Position numbers and translations under genes: made by a program. Shown one piece after another: positions 44,030 through 53,151 of a DNA stretch of 63,962 nucleotides (position 1 is its first letter; every line of letters begins with the position of its first letter). The DNA is from a bacterium (lineage in GTDB: Bacteria > Vulcanimicrobiota > Xenobia > Xenobiales > Xenobiaceae): contig JAFTAM010000182.1 in NCBI GenBank assembly GCA_017458675.1, positions 1 to 63,962 on the forward strand, written 5' to 3'. The notes beneath the pieces were generated by a model. That model worked only from the letters and a program-made list of their open reading frames with translations, was not told the origin of the DNA and made no database searches.

Positions 44030-45382
44030 TTAAACAATGCCCTGGTCGACCATGGCGTCGGCTACTCTGACAAAGCCGGCTACGTTGGCCCCGCGCACAT
44101 AGTTGACAAACCCCTCGTCGCTGCGTCCGTAGCGCACGCAGGCCCCGTGAATCGAACGCATAACCTGACTGAGGCGCTCGTCTATTTCATCCAGCGACCA
44201 ATTCTCGTGGGAAGCGTTCTGAGCCATTTCCAAACCGGAAGCAACCACGCCGCCGGCGTTGACGGCCTTGCTGGGGCCGAAGAGAACTTTGCTGCGCAGA
44301 AACTCGCTTACGGCGTCGGGCATGCAAGACATATCGGAAGCCTCGGCCACAGCGGTTACGCCGTTTTTGATCAGCTCTTTGGCGTCCTCCAGGAAGATCT
44401 CATTCTGAGTGGCCGCCGGAACGGCTACGTCGCAGGGTATACTCCAGGGATTGGCCCCGTCTAAATACTCCGCCCCGTCAAATTCGTCTATATATTCGTA
44501 AATGCGGCCCCGGCGCAGATTCTTAAGCTCCATAATCCAGTCCAGCTTATCCTCGTCTATGCCGTCGGGATCGTAAATCGTGCCGTCGGAATCCGACATG
44601 GTCAGCACCTTAGCCCCCATGGCGATAGCCTTTTTGGCCGTAAACTGCGCCATATTGCCGGAGCCGGAAATAACGACCCTTTTGCCTTCCAGGCTCTCAT
44701 GGCGGCGGCTCAGCATATTCTCAATAAAGTAAACTACTCCGAATCCGGCCGCTTCGGGACGGAGCATCGAACCGCCCCACTCCATGCCTTTATTGGTGAC
44801 CGCTCCGGAGAACTGCCCGGTCAGCTTTTTGTACATGCCGAACAGATAGCCGACCTCTCTGCCCCCTACTCCCAGACCGCTGGAAATTACGTCGTGAGTC
44901 GGTCCGATATGTCGGTAAAGCTCCGTCATAAAGGACTGGCAGAAACGCATGACCTCCATATCGGATTTGCCCTTGGGATCGAAATCGGAGCCGCCCTTGG
45001 CCCCGCCCAGAGGCAGGCTGGTCAGCGAATTGCGGAAGACCTGCTCAAAAGCCAGAAACTTAATTATGCTCAGATTGACGCTGGGATGAAACCTGATGCC
45101 TCCCTGCAGAGGCCCTATGGCGCTGCTCATCTGCACGCGATAGCCCCTGTTGACCTGCACGTTGCCCAAATCGTCAACCCAGGGGACCCTGAAAATGATC
45201 GAACGCTCCGGCTCCACCAGACGCTCCAGAACTTTCATGCGCCTATAAACAGGATTAGCCTCTACCACCGGGATGACCGAAGAAAAAACCTCGCGCACAG
45301 CCTGTAAGAATTCGGGCTCGCCGGGGTTCCTCACCGTTACCTGACTCATAATAAAATCCAGAGCATTGGCTTTGATACTCAT
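44030..45382 (-). CDS. Glutamate dehydrogenase-like protein with altered active site
   Basis: A 450-residue homologue of the hexameric NADP-type GDH along its full length (VNRGYRVQMSSAIGP, GGAKGGSDFDPKGKS, EVMRFCQSFMTELYRHIGP, GSGNMAQFTAKKAIAMGA, NAGGVVASGLEMAQNA). But residues that are nearly invariant in the family differ: the lysine of 'YKGGLRF' is Gln93, the second substrate lysine is Arg117, the catalytic Asp of 'PAGDLGVG' is Gly169 (ISSGLGVG), 'PEATG' reads PEAAG, and 'EGANMP' reads EASDMS. The catalytic Lys129 (GGAK) is kept. Start ATG 45382 preferred over TTG 45409. So it is either a GDH with changed specificity or a non-catalytic homologue. I therefore give no gene symbol. Confidence 0.85.
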   Translation of the reverse strand: MSIKANALDFIMSQVTVRNPGEPEFLQAVREVFSSVIPVVEANPVYRRMKVLERLVEPERSIIFRVPWVDDLGNVQVNRGYRVQMSSAIGPLQGGIRFHPSVNLSIIKFLAFEQVFRNSLTSLPLGGAKGGSDFDPKGKSDMEVMRFCQSFMTELYRHIGPTHDVISSGLGVGGREVGYLFGMYKKLTGQFSGAVTNKGMEWGGSMLRPEAAGFGVVYFIENMLSRRHESLEGKRVVISGSGNMAQFTAKKAIAMGAKVLTMSDSDGTIYDPDGIDEDKLDWIMELKNLRRGRIYEYIDEFDGAEYLDGANPWSIPCDVAVPAATQNEIFLEDAKELIKNGVTAVAEASDMSCMPDAVSEFLRSKVLFGPSKAVNAGGVVASGLEMAQNASHENWSLDEIDERLSQVMRSIHGACVRYGRSDEGFVNYVRGANVAGFVRVADAMVDQGIV

Positions 45383-45485
45383 AAATACTGCAGGGCCCTC
45401 GCAAGTCAAAAAGATTCGTAATTTTCAAACTTCTTCGCAATATATGAGCGTTCCTATACAATTACTGCCGCTGCGCCGCAAGCAT

Positions 45486-45520
45486 AAAAAAAGTCCGCCT
45501 TTGAGCAAAGCGGACTTTTT
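45486..45520. terminator. Terminator between giant lipoprotein cluster and gdh-like operon
   Basis: AAAAAAAGTCCGCCTTTG...CAAAGCGGACTTTTT, ending the lipoprotein gene that stops at 45565; the GDH-like start is 100 bp further on. Confidence 0.85.
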
Positions 45521-45564
45521 GGCATTTTGCCGGTCTTATCGGCGGGAAGCCGACCGTATCAGAA

Positions 45565-48500
45565 TTAGTCGACGGCCTTTAAAACATTGCGCGTACCTTT
45601 GCCGGAGCAGGTCTGGCATTTTTTAGTCGCCGCGCAGGTCGGACAGTTCATCTTGCCGGTGTCGCTGCAGGAGAAGCACTTGGAGGCTCCGGCCATTTTA
45701 AACGCCGAGCAGGCGACTTTGCCGCTGCCCTTGCAGGTTTTGCATTTGCCGCCGCCCTTTACATAGCAGGCCGAACAGGTCTGAGAGACCCACTTATTGC
45801 CCTTCTTGCCCATCTGGCTGCTGCAGCTGAGGCTGTAGGAGCGCTTCTTGGGAGTGAGAGCGAAAGACTTAATGCTCTTTTTGCTTCCGGCGGTTATCGT
45901 ACCGACTGTCAGCGTATCGGCGGAGGTCTTCGGAGTGAAGACGATCTTGCCGTCGGCATATTTGCTCTTGGACGTATAGGAACCGGAGGCTGTGCTCCAT
46001 TTCATGGAGGCGGCGGATACGGAAGAGGGAACGTTGGTCAGAGTTACGGTGTAGGCGACGCTGCAGGCCTTGAAGCCGGAGCCCATGCCCAGAGTTCGGG
46101 TATTGCGGCCCTCGTTGGGATTGGAGGCGTTCTTGTTCTGCCCGTACTTCATCGTGAAAGAGCTTGCATAGTACCTGTTGCCGACGGTAATCTTATTCAC
46201 CTTTATCGAAGCGGCCGTAGTTTTGACGGTATCAAAGTGCATGACGTAGCGCTTGGCGACGGGGTCGTATCTGACCGAGCCGTTGGCCGTATAGCTCTTG
46301 CCGCTGGGCAGAGTGTAGGTCATCGTGCCCTTGCGTCCGACGATGTTGGCGGTCCCGTTGGTTACATTGACCGCATAGCGCGTGTTCTGAGCCGACAAGC
46401 CGCTGTAAAGCAGGCCGTAAGTCTTGCCCATGGCGATAGAGCGATCCTTGACGCTGACAGAGTTATCCAGAGTTACGGACTTTATGACGGCGGTATCGTA
46501 ATCTATGCCGTTGAGCGCAGAGGGCGTAAAGGAGAAAGTATAGGTCTTATCGGCGGAGCTGTAGGTTCCGGCGGTCTTTTTGTAAGTTGATGAAGAATAA
46601 GCGCCGGTTTTGCTGTTGTAAAGCTTGTAAGTGACAACAATATAATTGGCCGCCGACTTGACGTTCTTTACCACCAGCTTGGCGTAAGGCATATTGGCGT
46701 ATTTAATTGTATTGGAGGATTTTACGCAGTTAAGGGCTATGCTGTTCGAATAAACTCTGCTGTTTACAATAATTTTTGTTACGGTTACATCGTCATTGGC
46801 ATTAAATTTAAAATTAACAGTCTGTGAAGAACTGTTATATGTGCCGCTTGCAGTATACTCAGTGGTATTGCCATACTTTTTATAATAAAGTCTGCACGAA
46901 GCGGGCTTAGAAGAAACGCCGCTGACGCTTTGACAGTAACTTATAGACTCGCGATCCATATTGCTGTAGCCGCTGAACAAATCCATACGGGAATTCATCT
47001 CCGGATTAAAATTGGTCAGCTTCTCGGAGCAGCTCATATAGCGGTTGTTGACCTGAACCTCTCTCAACACAATAATATCGGCGGCAGAGCTAATTCTTGC
47101 CTCCGCGTTTTCCGAAGACAAAATATTGTAATCTGAAGCGCTGCCGGCGAATAAAGCCTCGCGAATCTCCGAGGAATTGCCGGCGGTGTATCTGAGCTTC
47201 AGAGACGAACCGGCAGGCTTGGTAAATTTAAAAATATAGTCAATGGGTTCGCCGAGTACAAAATCATAGTAAGACAGCACCTCGATATGAGCGCTGCCGT
47301 TAAGCTCGATTCTCTTGGCGGTCTCATAGGAAGCGGCGCCGACCTCAATTTTGTTGAGAGTTATATAAGAAGCGTTCGTTAAAATTTTTCCGAAGGTCAG
47401 CATATTGTCATCATAAGAAGCAATACTGACGGTTTTAACCTCAGAGGCGCCGTCCTCGGTGTAGGAGAGGCTGAACTCAGTCGGCTCGCAGGCCAGATCG
47501 GTTATGCGGAAATAGACGTATTTGCCGTATAAGGTTTCAGCCCCGGCCTCGCCGTCGTAGATTAGCCTGAAGCTTTTCAAGCTTTCAGCCTCGCCGCCTA
47601 CCGGCTCGGCCCCGCTCTCCTGCCTCTGGGCGATTTCAACGGTACAGCCGCCTTTTTCCGCGTCAATCTGCAGCGGGAAGAAAAGGAAGGCCCCGTCCTC
47701 GCTTCCGGAGTTCTCGCTAAGGCTGAGACTTTCAAGCTTTATAGGGAAAAGCTCGCTGTCGATATCGAAATATATGCGCAGAGCGTTGTTTTCATCCAGG
47801 ACAGCCTCGCTGCTGCGGACGCTGCCGTGCGCTCTTCCGTCATAGCTGAGCGGAACAGCCACGCCTGCCTCGGAAGAAGGAGCGGAAGCGGCGCTTTCGC
47901 CCTGAGCGGCCAAAGTCTGCGCCTCGGCTTCCTCTTCGGGAACGGCCTCGGCCTCCAAAGCGGCGGCTTCTGCAGCCTCGCCGTCCTCGGCTCCGCCTTC
48001 TTCAGTCTCTAAAGCGGCTTCCGGTTCGGCCTCAGCCGTCTCATCCTCCAACTCGGCAGCTTCCGAATCAAGCTCCGCATCATCCGTGCAGGGCTCGGAG
48101 ACATGCTCATGATCGCAGTCCCCGCAGTCTTCGCCGATTTCCTCAGCTCCGCCGGCAGCTGCGCTGTCTTCGCCGCCTTCAGAGTCGTCTTCACCGTCAA
48201 GAGGCTCCTCCTCATAATCAAAAGCAGCTTTGTCCGCGGCTTCCTGCTGCAGAAGCTCCGCTTTTTCCTCATCGGTATACAGAGGGATGGGAACCTCGGC
48301 CGAAACTTTGCCGTTTGCCGAAGCATCGACGCTCAGTTCGCAGATATTTAAAACCGCCTGCAGATTCTCGGGAGCGATTTCCCCTCCGTAATCGGGCAAT
48401 AATAAACATAGGCGCTGAGCGCTTGCCAAATCGGCCTTTACCGCGGCGGCCTCGCCCTTGCCTAAATCATATCTGCTGTCGGAGCAGGCCGAAAGCAAAG

Positions 48501-48579
48501 AAGCCAGCAGCAGCAAAAGGCCCAAAAATAAGCTGAGCTTTAAAGCCGACGTCCGTCTGAGTCCGAAGGACCTATCCAT
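45565..48579 (-). CDS. Giant lipoprotein with beta-repeats and DnaJ-like Cys-rich tail (A)
   Basis: A 1004-residue lipoprotein: lipobox LLSAC near residue 32, an acidic Glu/Ala-rich linker (about 100-215), then repeated beta-sandwich units of about 100 residues ('VKVNKITVGNRYYASSF', 'VTKIIVNSRVYSN', 'REVQVNNRYMS' mark the same strand in successive repeats). The last 70 residues (about 933-998) hold CxxC pairs with CKGSGK, CSDTGK and CSGKGTR, like the CxxCxGxG zinc module of DnaJ, which is normally cytoplasmic. Strong GGGAGG ribosome site. It is 45 bp downstream of metallopeptidase-like gene B1. Decayed homologues lie at 58123-61363 and 61820-62768. Confidence 0.8.
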   Translation of the reverse strand: MDRSFGLRRTSALKLSLFLGLLLLLASLLSACSDSRYDLGKGEAAAVKADLASAQRLCLLLPDYGGEIAPENLQAVLNICELSVDASANGKVSAEVPIPLYTDEEKAELLQQEAADKAAFDYEEEPLDGEDDSEGGEDSAAAGGAEEIGEDCGDCDHEHVSEPCTDDAELDSEAAELEDETAEAEPEAALETEEGGAEDGEAAEAAALEAEAVPEEEAEAQTLAAQGESAASAPSSEAGVAVPLSYDGRAHGSVRSSEAVLDENNALRIYFDIDSELFPIKLESLSLSENSGSEDGAFLFFPLQIDAEKGGCTVEIAQRQESGAEPVGGEAESLKSFRLIYDGEAGAETLYGKYVYFRITDLACEPTEFSLSYTEDGASEVKTVSIASYDDNMLTFGKILTNASYITLNKIEVGAASYETAKRIELNGSAHIEVLSYYDFVLGEPIDYIFKFTKPAGSSLKLRYTAGNSSEIREALFAGSASDYNILSSENAEARISSAADIIVLREVQVNNRYMSCSEKLTNFNPEMNSRMDLFSGYSNMDRESISYCQSVSGVSSKPASCRLYYKKYGNTTEYTASGTYNSSSQTVNFKFNANDDVTVTKIIVNSRVYSNSIALNCVKSSNTIKYANMPYAKLVVKNVKSAANYIVVTYKLYNSKTGAYSSSTYKKTAGTYSSADKTYTFSFTPSALNGIDYDTAVIKSVTLDNSVSVKDRSIAMGKTYGLLYSGLSAQNTRYAVNVTNGTANIVGRKGTMTYTLPSGKSYTANGSVRYDPVAKRYVMHFDTVKTTAASIKVNKITVGNRYYASSFTMKYGQNKNASNPNEGRNTRTLGMGSGFKACSVAYTVTLTNVPSSVSAASMKWSTASGSYTSKSKYADGKIVFTPKTSADTLTVGTITAGSKKSIKSFALTPKKRSYSLSCSSQMGKKGNKWVSQTCSACYVKGGGKCKTCKGSGKVACSAFKMAGASKCFSCSDTGKMNCPTCAATKKCQTCSGKGTRNVLKAVD

Positions 48580-48624
48580 TCAATACCTCCCTTAAAGAGC
48601 TTGCAAAATCAGGGATAATAAGGC

Positions 48625-51600
48625 TTAATCTATGTCCTGACCGTAAATTAAACTGTTATTGAAGAGCATCATCTTAAAGAAGCTGTTCATACCGCCCCAC
48701 ATGCCGAATACGCTGGAAGAAGCTCCGACGGAATAGGTCATATTGGGAGTGATATAATAGTTCAATGACCAGGGCACGATATCGGAAACCGATAAATTTG
48801 TCCCCATGCCGACTGGCGTAATCGGCGGGAGAGCTCCGTAATACTGATAAGCGGCTGCGGTCAGACTGGAATCGTAGGTCTTGCCGGGAATTAAAGTGGA
48901 CAGCCGATAGGCGGAAGGGATACTGTCGGCGGCGCCGGAGCTGTTTAACAGCAGAGCCTTGCCGTAATCGGCATAAATATCCGCAAAGCTGACTTCCTTC
49001 CCGGTATCCTCGCCGACAACGGCGGCCAGCAGATCAAAATCCTTATGAGCAGCTCCGTACGGTAAATTAGCATAGTCGCTGTCATTGGGAGAACTGTTGT
49101 AAAATTTGTTAACCGTATTTAAACCGTAGTGATCGTAAAGATAGGTCAGGAAGAAGCAGCCCTGGCCGTAATTGGCAATCGTAGAGCTTCCCGAAGCGGC
49201 ATAATAGCCGGCGTCTTTAATGCTGTAGCTGCCGAGGCCGTTCAGATAAGAATACGACTTAACTCGGCGGTCCAAAGCCTTGGATGCATAACTGACTGCC
49301 CAGGAGGGCAGAGACGTCAGACCGACAAGGTTTTGGAATTCCGAAAAATCCCCGGTTCTGTCGTCGCAGCCGAAACCGCACAGGAAGCTGCACAGATCGG
49401 CATGGCCCTCTTCCAGAATGCTCATTCTGTCTACATAGCGATTGGCAGCCGCAATGTAACCGTCGGGCATATCGCGGAAGGCTCGGGTATTGAACGACAC
49501 CATATGGGCAAATTCATGGGCGAAATTTGAACACATGCTGGCCGGATCGAACTGCTGATATTTCGAGTAATTAAATGTGATCATCTCACATTCGTTGCTG
49601 GTATTTATCAGTTTCCTGGGGAAGCAGTTGGTGGCTATAGTATAAGCGATAGTGCCGCTTTCTCCGATATCGGCAATTGATATTACAACCTTTTCGAGTT
49701 CGCTTACGCCGCCTCCGCAGCCGTATCCGCATTCATGGCCGACGTCGGAGCGGATGCGCTCAAGCACAGGCTTGCCCTCTGAATCGAAGGGATTCTTGAC
49801 GCCCAGCATATAATCTATCATCAGAACTTGGAGAAGATCTACAGAGTTTGTCAGATCCAGAAGCGGCGTACCGTCCTTAATCTCCGCTAAAATAATGACC
49901 TTCCCCGAAGTCCTGTAGCCATTGCTTAAAGTCAAGCCGTCGCCGCCCAAAATTACCTTGGCGTCATAAGAGGCTTTGCGTACGGAGTCGTATACGCCGC
50001 TGACGGTGTCTCCGCTTTTGGCGTTGACATAATCGAGAGTCTTCGGATAAGCGTCGTCCATACTGAAATTGAGCCGGGAACCGCCCGAATTCTTTTTGAA
50101 CTTCTCAAAAGCTTCGGCTTCCTGTCTGCGGATCTCCGACTCGCCCTGCCCGCCGCCGTCAAGAGTTTTTGTCAATCTTCCGTCCGCCTCCGCCGCCGAC
50201 TGATTGACGGCCGAGGGCGTTCCTCCGGCGATACCGCCGCTGAAGCCGCCCTTGGTAGAGGTTCCGTCCGGCGCATAAATCGCCAGCGTCACCGCCCGAT
50301 TATTTGACAAATCGGCCTGTCCGTACTGATACAAACTGTCGCTGCAGACGCCTGAAGCATAAGCTTTCAGGTCGGCGTACCGGCTGCCCAGAGCCGCTCT
50401 GAACGTAGATTCGCCGGCCCGGCCTATTCTCCAGGAGTTATTGGCCGCGCCCTTGGTCATATCCGAACTGGACCACACCGCCTCGGTCGAGACGTCGCGG
50501 GTCTGGATAATTTTGCCGGAATTGAAGGTCAGCTCAGCCTGGGCGCTCCCGACGACGTATTCGCCAGGTCTCTTCAAGCTATGACCGGGAGAAGCCGCAA
50601 AGGACTTAATGTAAGCGTCCATGGCGCTGCCGGAAGCGACGCTGACGCCGTTTAAAACCGCCTTATTGTCCTCGCCGAAATTCAGGGCCTGATAATGCAG
50701 ACCGGCCAGCTGGCCGGAAGTATTTTTCACCTTTATGACAATGCCGTCGGCTTCGGACGAAACCTCGTCAAAACTCAGGGATGAGGAACTGTTTCTGCTG
50801 AACTCTTCGCTGACCGCAGTCCCTTCCTTAAAAAGCTGACAGTAAATCAGCGAAGAATTCGCCGGCAGGCCGTCGGCGGCGAAATTGATTTCGACGCTGT
50901 ATGCCGGCGGAATATCGGCGACAAAAATCTGCGCCGATGAAGAGGTTAAACCTCTGTAGGAGGCGCTGATGATATATTGGCCCGCTTCATAGACCTTGAG
51001 CCGGTACTTTGCTTCAGAAGAATAATACTCCAAATAAGGGGCGCTGTTTAAAGCGAAATCCTCCCAGCCGCAGATATCGCTTCGGCTGAAGGTCTCCGAC
51101 CAGCCGTCTGCGTAGCCGTAAGTCAGGGCGGGCTCAGTACTGACGGTTAAATAGCCGTCGGCGTTCTTATTTATGAGCTGATATTCTGCAGGCGAAATGC
51201 TTAAGCTCAGCTCGGCTTTTTCCTGAGCAAACTGCTCCCCGGTCAGCAAATCGGGCTGGTTAATCCTGCAGATCTGCCCTTCCTTCAGGCTGATATTCTG
51301 TTCAAACATGCCCCAGGGCTCGCCGTCGGAGGTCTTTATGACGCCGATAACCTTGACGGTATTTTTGTTTATATCCGCAAAGGTCGAATTCAAATCGGAA
51401 ACGCCCTGCTCGCTGAAAAGCAGCGTGCCCCGGCTGCTGTAGCCGCGCGCCTCATAAACGGCGCCCGAAGGCAGTCCGGAAGAGCTGAGATCGATATTGA
51501 GCTGATAATCTCCGCTTACAGGACTGGAAGAGTCGATAACTTCTACAGAGAATACGCCCGTAATGCCCCGATAGCTCACCGAAACCGTATACTCGCCGGC

Positions 51601-52992
51601 CTCAAAGAAGCGAAATACTCCGTACTCCTCCGAATCCGAATCTTCCGCCTTGAAACTGCAGAGCCGCTCCAGGAAATCGCCGGCCGAGCTGTAAGCCCAG
51701 ACCCCGGGAATAATGCTGTAGCGAACCTCGGCGCTGCAGTGCACATAGACGCTGCGGCTGTCCGATTCGGTCTTTTCGTAAACCAGTTCCTCATCGGCGA
51801 GATCGTAAACCGCTTTATCGCCGCTTATGACCATCTCGCCGCAGGCAGCCAGTTCTTCGCCGCAGATAATCCGGGGATTGCTCAGCGTGCAGCTCTTTTG
51901 TCCCTTCAAATTTACATCTGCACAGAAGATACCGTAAACCTGACCGTCGCTCTCCAGCAGAATGCCGGCCACCTTGGCGACGCTCTGATCGGCCTCAAGG
52001 CAATCCTTTAAACCGGCGCAGTTTTTGCGGAAGCGAAGCTGATTGTCAGCGTCATAGCCGCGCGCCTCCAAACTGAGATCGGAAGGCAGGCAGCAGCGGC
52101 TTAAATCCAGCTTCAGAGCGCAGGGCTTTTCTGCGGGAACAGGCTCGGGATCGGCGACGGTAATCGGATCAATACTGTTTCCGGCGTTATCCGCCGCGGC
52201 GTCTCCGCCGGCAGGCTCGGAGGGGCTAGCCTTTTCAGGGGCTGAGGCCGCTCTGACAATAATATCGGCGGCGATCTGTTTTTGGCCGAGAGAAGCGTAA
52301 ACCTTTACGCCGCCGCCGGAAAGAGCTTTAAAGCTTCCTCCGCCTAAGTGCCTGAGCACGGAATTATTGGAGCTTTCCCAAACCAGGCGGCTGCAGGAGG
52401 TAAGATCGCAGAGCAGTTCCGCTCCGTTTCGGCAGCTGAACGCGCCCTCGGCCTTGAGCTGAACCTTCTCCCCCGTCCTGAGCTTAACGGGAGCGGCCGA
52501 TGAAAAGCGCAGAAGGCTCAGACGCTCGCCCAGTTCGGCGGCGGTGGAAGCAAAATCGGGATTATTCAGCGTAACTTCAGCGCCGGAAGTTAAATCCAAA
52601 GCTATGCTTTCGGTCAAGCCTATGGGGTTTTGATATTTATCTCTTAACAGGCAGACCAGAGACTGAGCCGAGACGGGCACGCCGTGCAGAGTGACGCAGC
52701 CCAGCTTAAAATCGCCGCGCTGAACCGTTTTTGTATAACAGACGTTCAAATTCTCATCATAAAGAGTGAATTCAAAGCTCCTGACGGTAAGCTCGACGGT
52801 CTTGTATTCCGGGAAATCGAACTTTATTTTAATATCGGCGGTCCTTTGTCCGGCGCTTATCGCCGAAATTCCGCTGGCGTCGGCGCTTACCCGCGAATCG
52901 CCGCAGCCTGCCGCCGAAAAGGCCGAAGCCGCCAGCATAAAAGCGATAGAGGCAAAGGCAATTTTCGCATTGTTCCTGTTGAAAAGATCCAT
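48625..52992 (-). CDS. Giant lipoprotein with HEFAH metallopeptidase-like domain (B1)
   Basis: A 1455-residue lipoprotein from ATG 52992 (a TTG six codons earlier is unlikely, since the paralogue B2 starts at the same place); lipobox SAAGC at Cys30. The N-terminal 1000 residues contain three copies of a beta-domain marked by 'LSLEARGYDADNQLRF', 'AVYEARGYSSRGTLLF' and 'SLIYCQLFKEGTAVSE', interleaved with Ig-like parts. The C-terminal part has the zinc motif HEFAH at 1159-1163 and a Glu at 1194 in 'LEEGHADLC', 31 residues after the second His, as in gluzincin peptidases; the 'AHEFAHMVSFN' context recalls peptidase family M30 (hyicolysin). Substrate unknown; likely outer-surface. Confidence 0.8.
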   Translation of the reverse strand: MDLFNRNNAKIAFASIAFMLAASAFSAAGCGDSRVSADASGISAISAGQRTADIKIKFDFPEYKTVELTVRSFEFTLYDENLNVCYTKTVQRGDFKLGCVTLHGVPVSAQSLVCLLRDKYQNPIGLTESIALDLTSGAEVTLNNPDFASTAAELGERLSLLRFSSAAPVKLRTGEKVQLKAEGAFSCRNGAELLCDLTSCSRLVWESSNNSVLRHLGGGSFKALSGGGVKVYASLGQKQIAADIIVRAASAPEKASPSEPAGGDAAADNAGNSIDPITVADPEPVPAEKPCALKLDLSRCCLPSDLSLEARGYDADNQLRFRKNCAGLKDCLEADQSVAKVAGILLESDGQVYGIFCADVNLKGQKSCTLSNPRIICGEELAACGEMVISGDKAVYDLADEELVYEKTESDSRSVYVHCSAEVRYSIIPGVWAYSSAGDFLERLCSFKAEDSDSEEYGVFRFFEAGEYTVSVSYRGITGVFSVEVIDSSSPVSGDYQLNIDLSSSGLPSGAVYEARGYSSRGTLLFSEQGVSDLNSTFADINKNTVKVIGVIKTSDGEPWGMFEQNISLKEGQICRINQPDLLTGEQFAQEKAELSLSISPAEYQLINKNADGYLTVSTEPALTYGYADGWSETFSRSDICGWEDFALNSAPYLEYYSSEAKYRLKVYEAGQYIISASYRGLTSSSAQIFVADIPPAYSVEINFAADGLPANSSLIYCQLFKEGTAVSEEFSRNSSSSLSFDEVSSEADGIVIKVKNTSGQLAGLHYQALNFGEDNKAVLNGVSVASGSAMDAYIKSFAASPGHSLKRPGEYVVGSAQAELTFNSGKIIQTRDVSTEAVWSSSDMTKGAANNSWRIGRAGESTFRAALGSRYADLKAYASGVCSDSLYQYGQADLSNNRAVTLAIYAPDGTSTKGGFSGGIAGGTPSAVNQSAAEADGRLTKTLDGGGQGESEIRRQEAEAFEKFKKNSGGSRLNFSMDDAYPKTLDYVNAKSGDTVSGVYDSVRKASYDAKVILGGDGLTLSNGYRTSGKVIILAEIKDGTPLLDLTNSVDLLQVLMIDYMLGVKNPFDSEGKPVLERIRSDVGHECGYGCGGGVSELEKVVISIADIGESGTIAYTIATNCFPRKLINTSNECEMITFNYSKYQQFDPASMCSNFAHEFAHMVSFNTRAFRDMPDGYIAAANRYVDRMSILEEGHADLCSFLCGFGCDDRTGDFSEFQNLVGLTSLPSWAVSYASKALDRRVKSYSYLNGLGSYSIKDAGYYAASGSSTIANYGQGCFFLTYLYDHYGLNTVNKFYNSSPNDSDYANLPYGAAHKDFDLLAAVVGEDTGKEVSFADIYADYGKALLLNSSGAADSIPSAYRLSTLIPGKTYDSSLTAAAYQYYGALPPITPVGMGTNLSVSDIVPWSLNYYITPNMTYSVGASSSVFGMWGGMNSFFKMMLFNNSLIYGQDID

Positions 52993-53151
52993 ACCGCCGC
53001 CTTTCGTCAATAAAATAATTTCTGTTGACGCAGAGTATTTCCGCAGTTAAATGCCGCTTAAACGCAGACTGCACGCTTTAATTATAACAAAACCACGCTG
53101 TTTTCAATTTATTATCGGTTAATTTTTTGTAAATATAGATCGAACCGAGCT

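Noticed and set aside
45565-48579. DnaJ-type chaperone
   Set aside because: There is no J-domain or HPD motif; the Cys-rich tail is attached to a lipoprotein of beta-repeats.
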